This document shows positions 35,601 through 47,600 of a stretch of DNA of 64,000 nt, in pieces. How positions within the stretch are numbered: the first letter of the stretch is position 1; every line of letters begins with the position of its first letter. The position numbers were made by a program, and so were the translations under genes. The stretch comes from Triops longicaudatus (taxonomy: Eukaryota > Arthropoda > Branchiopoda > Notostraca > Triopsidae), in the NCBI GenBank assembly GCA_022885665.1, contig JAGQDJ010000005.1:1-64000 (forward strand), in the 5' to 3' direction. Under the pieces are notes generated by a model. The model was given only the letters and a program-made list of their open reading frames with translations, ran no database searches and was not told the origin of the DNA.

Positions 35601-38600
35601 GCTTGGTGGCAGTAAAAACTCCATCAGAATGCGACCTATTCAACTCGTCAAAAAAAGATAGGGTGAAATAACTGTAAAAGTTGCATGGTCATACTTGATT
35701 GCTTGAGATTTCTATACGTGTGCTTTCAAAATTGCCCCTAGCTTTAATTTTCATACAATTCCTTGTTGTTATTTTATTTATTTCTACTATTTCTCCCACT
35801 TCGTACGTGTCTTGGTAAAACGAAGAGCTCAACACGAGATTCTTTACGGGTTTCCCCTCTTCGCTGCAATCAAACACAAAATCAATGAATCGGAACAAGG
35901 AGATCGAATTATTTTTTGTAGTACCTAACTCGATTGCTGATCGTATGTGTTTAATATTTGAGAGATATTTTAGAATAACACTAAGTTTTACACTTTTCAC
36001 GATAATTTACGGCGCACGCCTAAACAACTGCATTACGGAGCAGTTTGCTTCCTCAACTACAAGACATTAAAGTAATTTTCATTGTTACCCAACAGTAACG
36101 AAACTCTGCACACGCGCGAAAAGCCAAATTTCATTGTTATGCACACTGCCGGCTCATAAGTGCTACTGCTTAGATCAGCATTCAAAGAAAAGACTACAAT
36201 ATGAAAGTGTAAATTTACTGCTTTAGCCTTTTCGTGTTTATAACCGGATCAGGTATTACCTGCAAATTCTTCCGAGACGATAAGGATTTAAGTCGAAATC
36301 TTAATGAAAATCAAGGGCAAATCTTGGGCTCAATCTCAGATGTTCACTAAGCCTCCCAGAGATTTACTTAATTTTAACTCCGATTTTGTCGCCGTTTTGG
36401 GACCGAGGGATAGTTGGTAAATTGTATAGCTGACAAAATCTATACAAACTTTTCAGCGTTAAGAATGCGCTCGAAAAGTTGTGCATGCTGTTCTGAACGG
36501 TCACAGTATACTTTACACGTTCGATGGCTAATTTTTTTTAATTCCTTTTTTTACTGCACTGAATAAATTTCTAAGAACCTTCTACTTTTTCGGTGAGAAT
36601 ATTTTTATGAAACAGGAATGAAAATTTAAAAAAATGCAATATGGAAACGGCAACGAACCATGTTCACGCGGCTGATAATTAAAAAAAAGGTTTTTATTTT
36701 TATTAGAACTTCGATAACTTGCACATATGCAGGCCACATCTTTTTCTGCCTAAACTAAGTTCATGACAAGTTTTCATTATATTGTGAATAACGGTTGAAT
36801 TCTGAACGAAACGCACAGTCACAACATATCGTTCACTGATGGTAGTCATTTCACGGTGGCAAACACATCGAATATTATCATGCTCGAGGTTTCCAAACAA
36901 GTGTTCTACTTTAATAGCTGTGAAAAAGCAAATAAATGAAAACGTAAACTTACCAACTAATAAAAGATGACAGTTTTCGCAGCAGACATACAAAACAACA
37001 GAATATTTGCACAGCAGTAGCTACCTGCCTGTGCTCAATTCTACTACTCGTTTACAAAGGTAGGTAAGGTATGTCCACCTGCTCGATGGTTCTGAACGAA
37101 AACTACGGAGTAGTTTGAAAGCAAAATATCCTGTGGTGAATTACCCTAACCAATGCGATTGCAGAAAAGAACTTGCACAGTTGAAAGTAAAACCACGGAA
37201 GTCTATGGAACATTACAAACGACGACGCATCGTCCAGGTTGCGAATTTCATGAAATTCTGGGTTGGTAGACTACAACCGTAAGAGTTCCTGTTTCTATAA
37301 TTCTCGATTAGGTACTCCTGATCTAAGCCTACCAGACGACTGGAAACGTTTCGCAAAGTGGATTAAATCGACTGTTGTTCCGCTCGGTCGGTTTCTCGCA
37401 GTTTTTGTCTTCTATAGAATTTGCCACCACAAAGAATCTTGTAAGCTTACAAATTCGTGAAACTTCTATTTCATCTAACAAAGGATAGAACCTTTCTTAG
37501 CCTTCTTATGACTTTTGGATTTGGTGATACAAATCTCTCTCAATCTAAAAGTCGATCTGATCCTCTGTTCAGTCTGTTAACATGAACTATGAACAGACCA
37601 ACAACTAGCTGAACAGTTTGTTGTGTAATACAACTTTGGACTCTGTTGGTGTTATGGTTCACTTGGATGTTGTGTGTCATATAACGTTTATACTCACCGT
37701 TTTTTCTTTAAGTTCCGACTCGGTACGATGGACATTGAGTACCGGGGAGAGTTTGACCAGTAATCGCCACCAGGGCCAATCCCGTACCGACATCCAGAGT
37801 CGCACGTTGCGCTGGATGCAGCGGATGGCTACGTCTTGCACTCGTAATTTGGCGACCTGGCGCCGGGCCAGATATCCGCGGCATAAGGCTTGGAACTGAA
37901 CCAATCGCCCGGTAATTTGGTCATCACGGTGTTCTTCCAGTTGTGGAAGGATGCCCGGACGAAAGAATATCTTGAAAAGATTAAAAGAAAACACCAATTA
38001 CTAACCATTTCAGTAACAAAAACACGACTGCTAACTTAAAAAATAACAATAAAAAACAATAAGAGCAAAAAAAAAGAATGCAAATACGGAAGAGACAATG
38101 AAACTAGTAAGGAAGACCAAGAGGGAAGGGCGTAAGACAGACAATAAAGGATGAATTAACAAAAGAACACGAAACACGCGAAGGAAGATTATCAAAGTAA
38201 TAGCTTGTTCGGTCTCAAGTCACGGTTAATTTTATTTTCAAGATAGCCATCTAAATCTTTTCCTCACACTGGGTTCGCATTCACGAACAGCTAACAGACC
38301 TCGACTTCCGTGCGAAACCTGCGATACCCAATAGGTTTTCCTTTAAGGACGCAGAATGAGCTCAGGCGCATCGTTTCATTGGTCCAGGAAACTTCTTCCA
38401 AGCTGTTATCTGTTTGGGATGCCATTTCTTTTTGAAGTAACATATCACTCCCTGGTAGACAATGTGAATTATCGTTTTCTTGACCCTCATCATCAGAAAA
38501 GCTCTTTTTGTCTTCCTCTAATTCGGGAGATGGTAAACCGGCGAGCTCAAAGTCGCTCAAGTTGATACCATCTAATTCCGATAGGTCGGAATGGGTGGCA

Positions 38601-41600
38601 CTGGAACAAATTCCTGATGAAGAAGAACTCGCTGAAAGATTTGAACTGCTTTGGTACTTTGATAATCGCGTCAAACTGCAGTCCCTATTTTGCCACTGAG
38701 GATTCCAAGCTAGGGCACACGGTACATGTAAGTTCAACGGGGCATCTAAGATTCTCGATTTCCTGGATAATGACGTCTTTGATGAATAATTCTGTCGCTT
38801 GAGTCTTCTAAGTTGATCACGTTCAAAAAATTCGTCCAATTCGCTTTTTGAGTTGAAGCCGATGGCGAAATTTTGAGCGTTACGGGTGGACTTCCTCACA
38901 TTGGGACTGTTAAGATCTTGTTTGTCTCCTTCATAAAAACTAATTAAAGATTTTAACGGCAGTCTCCCTTCATTTTCACAAGTTTCACTCGAATTTCTTG
39001 ATTCAGAGCAATTTTCACACAGAATTGGTTTAATACTGAAATTTGGCACTATTAGCGGACGCATTTTTGAGCTATGGATTGCGAAGAAAAAGATAAAATT
39101 TATACATCTAATCCCTACAAGATCCGGTGGACAACTATGTCATGACAGGAAGTGTTCCTCTGTAAAGAACAGTTTGTTCCGATATTCCGTTCCATCTTTC
39201 TCTCATAACTTCTCACGTTCTATGCTCAGTTGTCCTCGTCACGTGACTTTCTTTCTAACTACCGGAGAAAAAAAAACATAATTTTTCCCTTTCCTAAGCC
39301 CCGTTTTAAGGACTTCCTACTTTGCGCGTACACTTTTTCGGGTAAAAGTACCAAAGAGCGGTATTAACAGTCTCAAAAATTCCCAGAGAGATCAACGACC
39401 TCTTTGGTTCTTACAGTGATCATCATAATCTGGTAACGACGTGAGAATCTACTCAAATTTCTGCTTCGTTTTTTCACGATAAAAAAAAAAGAAGAAAAAC
39501 AGTAAAAGCATTCAGAAAAATTGGCTACGCACGACTTGAAGGTAAATTCAGCAAAAATCTCCTTCCTGAAGTGGATAAAAACTCTTTTCCTCAAGCTAAC
39601 CTGCGTTCTCCAAATAAATTTCTCGCTTCGTACCAACAGTAAAAAGTTAAAATTTCCCTTGCGGTATGGTAACTTGGCATTTATAAACACGCGTTACGAA
39701 CGAATGTGAAAGAGACAAAGGAGACGTAAAACAGAGAGAAATGACACCTGAAAATTGTAATACCTGGCTCAATCCTAGACGATAAGACGAGGTTTCGACA
39801 TCCACGTGGAGCAACATGGTTTGCACGGCAGTTTTCGAATCTCCGGTTTGGATGAACGTTCTCACGTCTATGGGACACAAGATAGCAAAACGTCGAACAA
39901 ATTCCGCGTAAGGCAAATGATCCGGGTAGCCCAACCGATGCGCGCGAATGGCCGCCAAAATTTCAGAGCCGCGAAGCTGCGTAAAGTTTAACTCTTGTTA
40001 ATATAGATTAATCTTTAGTATATAATGAATTTGTCAATTTGCCAAGTTCGCCTTTATTTTTTTTTACTGATTTATTTCTTTTTTTTACCTGGGAGCGTAA
40101 CAATGGCATACTGAGAAGCGACTCTTCTGCTGATCCCATGGGAGAAGACCCACTTTGGTGTAAATCACAAAGACCAGCATTGTGATGCGGAAGAAAGCAG
40201 TGCACAAATCGCGTTTTACAACGCCGCAAAGTTTCCACCAATCCGTCCTAGAACAAGAAAATTCATTAATGATGGTTAAAGAAGGGAGTAAGAGAGCGGG
40301 TAGGCACGAAAGAATACACAGGATCAAGAGGTCAAGGGATGAATACGCCATAAATTTCGTGCCTTACCACTTGGAATTTCACTTGCAGAGCCAGAGACTT
40401 GCGCTTGATGCCCGCTGTACCGGAAGTGAAAGTCCTTCGCATGGAAGAAGCACGCCGCAACGTTAAGCTTCCCTCAATTCCTGCTACGGAACCGCTCAAC
40501 GTGGCGGTCGGCAAGTGACTCTTAGTCAATTGAATTATGCAGAGGATATCATCCCTAAAATACAGATATAAGTTACGTTGGTCGTTATTAACCAAAAATA
40601 TAATCAATATAATCAATAAAAAAAAATAGAAGGAAAGCGGAATTTGGGTTATTTCAAACGTAGGATCATTACTTGGAAGACTCGGCGAGAAGTAAGGAAG
40701 CGTTGCGTAGGATCATATTTTCCCTGGCTTGTTTTAACCATCCGTGAGCATCGTAAACCACGCTATTGGTGCCTTGCATGTGATGAATAGTTAGGTGTTT
40801 GGCTTCCGTATCGACTGACACAACCGCTTCCGACTCTTTGAGTTAATTAGATAGAAAGATTTACTTTTCCGAACTAGTGTTTCCATGAGTACAATAACGC
40901 ACCGTTACACGCTATTGAGAGCGTTCTAAGTCGACCAGTTAGAGCAACGACTTGACGTAAAATTTTGTAATAAATTGTCAAACTTAGGCACATTGTTACA
41001 GATTAGTATAATATCTATATTATATGAGAGGTTTTCAGTGCACACATCGCTTTTTAGTGCACAAACTAAGCTATATTAGCGCTCTCACTACTGTTGTAAC
41101 CGTAAACAAGTCACAAACAGTAGCAGCGTGGAAACGATGCTTTATTGCACTGACTTTAAACAAGAACGGTAATGAAACAGCAAAAGTACCTTTGCTGTCG
41201 TACATCTCGGCCAATTTTTCTAAAACGTGCTCTTCTTTGCCTACTGGCATCAGCGCTTCTTCGTCCAGTAACCACAACAAGCCGCGTTCATCCGCTTCAT
41301 GCAAATTACTCATCGAAGACCGTAACAAATTCGAGTGCGACGCCCGGTCCAACAAGTTGACCACTACTTGCTTCGCTTCTTCATCTTCCTCGCCTTCAAT
41401 AAGGACCTCTAACTGTTCCTACATTCAAAAGTACGCACATTATCACCAACCTTGAGCCATTCAGTCGATTTACATATCACATGACTCATTTATACTACAA
41501 CCGAAGCAAAAATATAAATAAATAAACAGTATAAATTATAGCAAAGCTTTTCAAATCTGGGTGGTCAGCCCATAGTAGCATTTTCGTTTACGGCATATTC

Positions 41601-44600
41601 AAAATTATTCCCATTACGTCATACAACTTTTTCATACATTTGACAAATACCGAGGAAAGTTCGAAATCTACTGCTTTTATAGACTCTACTTACTTGTGCA
41701 TATTTATTCTGCAGTAATGTCATTGTCTGCTCATGGAACAGTAACTGCAGACGCTCTTGCTGATAATTGTGACATAGATCTGTAAAATTGCCCGCCCTTT
41801 CTCTACCTGGCGAGGTAATGGACGCAGGATTTTGGAAACCAGGCGTGTCCACTACGACGATGGAAGAAATGGTGTGTGCTGGTGATGAAATTGATCTACG
41901 AATCCATAATTTGCTACTTAATTAATTGTCTGTGTTATGTTACGGTTTTGTAAGTCTATCTCATTGACTTACCGATTAACAAGAGCCACTAAACCATTAA
42001 ATGCTTCCATAAACAATCCTTGGGCTAAGCCTTCTAGCATTTCCATCGGTTCTAGGCCTCTTTCCGTTCTTTCACCACCAATCAACGGCGAGGAACGGTA
42101 ACTGTTCCTAGTAAGTGTGCCAGTACCTCCACCAGGAGTACCGTGGGGGGCGGAGCTGAAAGCATACTGGCTTACGGTCTCTAACGACACACCTAAGAGC
42201 GTCGCTGCCTTTTGGGCGGCGGCTGGATTCTCGAAAATGATCTTCTGATGCTGCTGTGCGGAGTACGTAGCTTTGGCTACGCCCAGATGGTAAATGGCAG
42301 CTAGTAAGGCGAAAACACCCTTGGATTCTTGTGGCGTAATATTCAATAGGTCTAAAGCAGCTTGCAAGCGCGACCAGCTGACGCGTGCTTTGTGTTGGTC
42401 TTCTTGCTGTAAAAAGCACACCAATTAATAGGAATTATTTTTTTTAAGAAAGGAAAACTACTCGTTGCAACGGAGTCATAAAGGCACACGACTCGGATAA
42501 ATTCTCATCCAACTGAAGATAATCCCTAAGTTCATCTTGCGCACCAGCCAAGAGCTCGTAGAAAACGTGGAAATTGGGTTCACCTTCGGGGCGTTTGGTA
42601 ACGCGCGACTTTTCCGCGAGTAAAACCTTTTGACCGAAACCAGGTTTCATTAAACTTGCGCCAATTACAGGTAATTATAGCTCGACGGGGAAAAAGGAAA
42701 AAAACGGAACATAAAGAAGAGAAAAAGAAATGTGAAGAGGAAGGGAGGGAAAACGTACTTGGACTGAAGCAGAAGCGATTTGTCCCGCTTGATCGAAATC
42801 CAAGCTAAAAATCTCGGTAAACCGTGTCGCATTAGTATTGAGCAGCGTTCGGCAGTTGCCAAAGGCTTCTAATAACAAGCAAATGGCGTTGAGTTTCTCT
42901 ACGGTGACGACGCGGTGATGCGTATTGCTCCCCGCTGCGACAACTAGGTAATGCAGCGTGTGACGGAAGTTGTACGTCTTGCCGGAGCCTGAGCGGCCCA
43001 AGAACACCAAAGCTTGATCTTGCCGCGTAGATAACATGTGTTTATACGCTGACTGCGCTGTGGCGTAAATATGAGGAGGCATGTCGTCCATTTTACAACC
43101 TTTAAACAGTTGAATCATCTGAAAAGAAAAAGAATATACACATCTTTAAAACCGACTACTGGGTAAAGCATTGACACGAGGAAAACTCCGCAACTTAGGG
43201 CGTTGCACAACCCTGTCCTTGACAACACTGTGACGAATAGTTCCCTTCCAAAACCAAATGTTTAATGATAGTTTAAAGCTGAAGACTGGGTACCGGCTTT
43301 GTAGCCGTCACGATCTGGCACACGATCATATTAAGAGTGAGGACTTCGCAAATGCTTATGAACAGTTATGGAGGGTGAGGTAACAATATCTGACGCTTTT
43401 TGTTCCGTGCGTGGAATATTTTCTTTGCAAATCAGTAGTGATATGGATCAAATACTTCTAAATATACGATTTCCCATTTTAGTGACTTCAGTTTTAATAT
43501 CGGGTGCAGAACTAAAGAGCCCACGAAGAGCAAAAGAGTTGATAATTTAGTTAACCTTTAGGTTAAAAGCTCTAGGTGCAAACTATTAGCCAGCGGGGTG
43601 TAGACGGGCTTAACCACCGCGACACTTTTATTTTAAAAAGAAGAACAGAGGCAAAAATTTAATGTTAAACAAACTTGCAAATTAAAAACTCCACAAAACT
43701 CACGAAACGGCCTTCCGAAACGAAATCATGGTGAACGCCAGGGTTAATATCACATGACATAATTCAAAAGTAAGCTTTCCGAGACTAGGCCTCGAGCTAA
43801 CTGTTTAAAAAAGTGTTGGTTTTCTGCATAAGGCGCACTGCGGAAAAATTTACGATGCCCAATAGGCTGAAATTTTTTACGATACAATGTGAGTCAACAT
43901 TTAAAGATACAATAGAGGTTTTTCCTTTTACTAGGCAGAATACAAAAGTTCACGCAACGGAACCACTAGTCTTTCTCTTGATATCCGATTTCACAATTAC
44001 ATTAAGTCGAGAATTGTTCACAAAATACAAGGTCAAATTATGCTCCTGGCTTTGAACTCATGCTTCAATGAAAGTAGTATGGTATAATCTACATACCCGT
44101 TCTGAATAAATAGCCAAGGGCGCCATGGGGTTTATAACAATCAAGCTGGGTCCTGCGTTTGTGTGAATTAAACTCGCACCGTAGCGTTGTCTCAAAGTGT
44201 GTAGCAAGCTGGATTCGTTCAAGTACCGCAAGTTCGACAGGTCTTCAATAGTGTCCATCTGCGGCGGATTGGCCTTCAATAAAGAAAATAATTTCATTAA
44301 TACAATGATCATCTCGAATCTTCTTGGTCTCGCTCTCTTTACCTTTTCAACTTCATCTTCATCAACGTCCAAAACTTGTCCCGAAGGTTCGAGCCGCAAT
44401 TTGATTTTGCCTGCAATCACGGACTCGTTGCCAGCCGTTGTTAATAACTGGGCGGCTGTAATACCTTTCGTGTGTGGTAACCAAACGCGTTGGGAGTCCA
44501 GGAAGGCACGTTCTCTCACCAAATCTTCCTCTGTTTTCGCCTACAGCACACAAAAAAATGAACTAAAGCTTACAGACACCTCAGGCAAAGCCCTGCATGT

Positions 44601-47600
44601 AGAGGCAAAAGTTACCCGAGCACCATGACTCATATCAGTTAAAAAAGACCCTTTGCAAACAGCATGACAACTCAACTAACAAGCTGTCCTCCCTTCGAAA
44701 CTTGCCATTGTTATGCCCATGTCATAAAACCTCGTGCCTTCAACGTACCCCAAAAAAAGTTTTTCCTACCTTTTCTTTCCAAACCCCATATTTCACAGCC
44801 AACTTCTTTTATTACACACTATTTAACATGTTTCTTTTTTTTTTCTTTTTTTTTACGAATCACCCACAGTTTCTCTGGTCTACCCACACACCGCTTACAC
44901 TAAACAAATAAAAAAAAATCTCACCGGACGAGCTTAATATGGTGGTACGTCTTTTCAGGCATGTACTCTGCATGTACGCTTATTTACTTTTTTTTGCTCT
45001 TTGTTCAACAAAAGTAATTTTGGAGTGACCACAAAGTAGGTTTGTTTCACTTACCGCAACGTGAGACCTCAAGGAACTTTTTTTTTTTATAAAAAAGGAA
45101 AGAAAGAAAATGACGTAGCGGTACAGAGAGAGATAGAAAGGAGGAAATTCCCATCAGAATCTATTAAAAGCGCAACGCGGAACACAGAATTATGGTGGAA
45201 AAAGGATTTTGAACGTGGAAACGCACCTCGCACAATTCTTTATAAATTTGGGGGCGCCCGTGAGCGGTCTTCAGGTTCCGTTATTATCACTTTACGACAG
45301 GCCGGATCTGACATTTTTTGCGTCGCACTATGACTCCTCAAGAAAAAAAATAGTTGGCAATTCTGGAGCAACTTTCGAAATTTTCTATAAAGTTTGCTGA
45401 ATTCGACTTTAACGCTAACGCCTTGTTTAACCACTGTTATCTGTGTAATTTTTCGGACGATTATAAGAGAATTTGTATAGACAACTTGGCAATTAACATT
45501 CAGTATTTCTCAAACATTTATTGTTAGTAAACTGATACTCCCTAAGACCCATCAGTGGAAATATAAATTTTAAATCTTCTGCTAATTTTTAACTATTTTT
45601 TAATCCCTTCTGCGACATTTTGATTTCGAATATTCCTTCGGTTAAGTTGTTGGTATTATTAACTTCTTTTTCTTACTTTTCGAAAAAATCTGCTAGTTAC
45701 TGCATTCGTCAATATACATTTACCATTTTCTTCACATAGTCAGAGCTACACACAAAAGGCGTAAATAAAGCCAGATAGAACAAAGCCAGTTATACTTTTA
45801 TGAAGCTACTCGCAAAAGAAGGGGCAGACGATAATGTACCGCCATGCGACAGTTAGTCCTGAAACCATAAAACAATCAAAAAGTTCGTAATAACGAATTT
45901 TAAATCTACAACGCTATGACCTTAGTTCATAATGGCTAAAAAGCCTGTATTCTTCCGGTAAAGTGTGACTACGCCCTTGATCTCCTTGGTTTTTGGCGTT
46001 TATCTCGCTCTCCTGACAAAACTAATTCTTCCATTCGAACACGCACAACGGGCTGATCATGTCTGACATTTTCACCCGAAAGCTGTCAATAAATAACAAT
46101 ACTGCAGAAGATTTTGTCCGTTTTCCTCATCTGTGTTAAGAACCCATGCAACAACCTCATTTGCATCCGGCCTCTATACTTATCGCGAGATTGAAGCGAT
46201 TTTAGCCAGAAGATTTTCCTCCACACAACTTTCTTACCGCGCTCGTGTTCTCCATCGCCCGGGGCGGTGACTGTCCCTTTAAAGCGGCCATCCTGTCACT
46301 TTTGAGCGGTTTCGCTTTCAGTTCCTTCATCTTCTTTTCGATAGTAGCTGGGTCTGGTGTTCTTTTTAGAGCCAGGACACGCGAATCGCTCGCAGTGCGC
46401 TGTAAGGGCGCCGGTGGCGTCAGTTTGCGCCTAATGTACTGGACGCCATCGCTTTGGCTTTTGCGAAAAGGGGCAGGCTTGGACTGAAGGGTTGAAATTT
46501 CGGAATCTGTTTTCACCTTTGCGTTCTTTCCTGGTGATTTTGTAGGCGTTTTCGTAATTCGACCAGTAGGCCTGGTACTAGTGGCCGTCCCAGGGGTTTT
46601 CAACGCAGGTTTACTGGCAATTGGGGCGCTCTGTGCAGGTTTGGGCGTTCGTGCTGAATCTCCACCACTCTTTTCTCCCTTGGTTTGGTGTTTTGCGCAT
46701 CCATTGCGTTGCTTTGGTGCCTTTTCCAAACTCTTCTCCTGTCCTTCAATAAATTCTTCTTCCTCCTGGACTAATTCCAGTACTGGCAGTATTGGATGTG
46801 CATACGAGCTTATTGTCTCCTTTTTCCGTTGTTCTGCGTTAACTCCTTTCATTGTCAAGAGGTGCGTGACTGGTTTTGACTTACTACTAGTTTGTAATGA
46901 CTCCATATTTTTCGCTCGCGAGGACTGCGTTGGCAGTAAGTACGACTGACCGGTACCCGAGTGAGACTGTACTTTGCACTGTCCTTCCAATGAATTACTG
47001 GACTCGTCCGAGGAGAGCATCGAATAGTCGGAACTGGTTGAAGAGTGTGAAGATTGCGAGGAAAGTGACCGTGAAGAGGGCGAACGCATGGGCGGCCGTG
47101 GCGGTAAGCCAAAACAAGGTTCCAAGACGTACAACCTTTGTTGGATGACGGAATGTCTCTCGGTGGTCGGGCTATCGGACCCTTCGCACTGACCGACGCC
47201 ATGGCGCGTGGGTGAGCTGTCTTTGCTCCCAATAATGGGACGCGACTTTTTCGGAATCCCGTGACCATGTAAAGCTCCACTACACGACTGGTGCAACTTG
47301 TTATCCAACCGATTTGGCTCGTGATTTCTTAAAGATTGTAAAAACATCTGCGCCATTGCCATGTAGGATCTTACTCCTTTTAAAGAAATTTCCTTTTTTT
47401 CATGGATTTTTACGGTTTTAACACTCTATCCCGTATGCAGTCACTTATTCAGAGCAGTAAGCGTTCTTCAGACTTTTGAAAAACGGAACTGATAACACTA
47501 CAACTGATCTTCCATCCAAAGTTTAATCTCAACCCCGAGCCTCTTTTCACATGTCTCCGCCTCACGAAAGTCGGACCCATACTGAATAGCTAGAGCTGCT

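Larger units (their letters stand above)
29612..37970 (-). other. MYO18A: Myosin-18 IQ, coiled-coil and tail exons
   Basis: Eleven exons: 37970-37698, 35443-35354, 33281-33162, 33059-32808, 32719-32565, 32252-31813, 31750-31500, 31004-30807, 30748-30159, 29789-29730, 29660-29612. The first carries the end of the converter (IFFRPGILPQLEEH) and IQ region. The next eight encode an uninterrupted heptad-rich rod (for example KVKDQDEELDELAGQVQML, KLKKDLKRTKALLKDAQ). The last two are 60-nt and 49-nt exons encoding a serine-rich tail (SDDFSDLASTLSPRPKTLDI, then PSSSASSSVARESFA). Ignoring the donor at 30158 would end the protein at once with DSDR and a stop, so the two small exons are easily missed. 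Confidence 0.88.

Noticed and set aside
46581..46949. Plus-strand frame of 122 codons with hydrophobic stretches
   Set aside because: It is the antisense shadow of the serine/lysine-rich candidate first exon of myosin-18.
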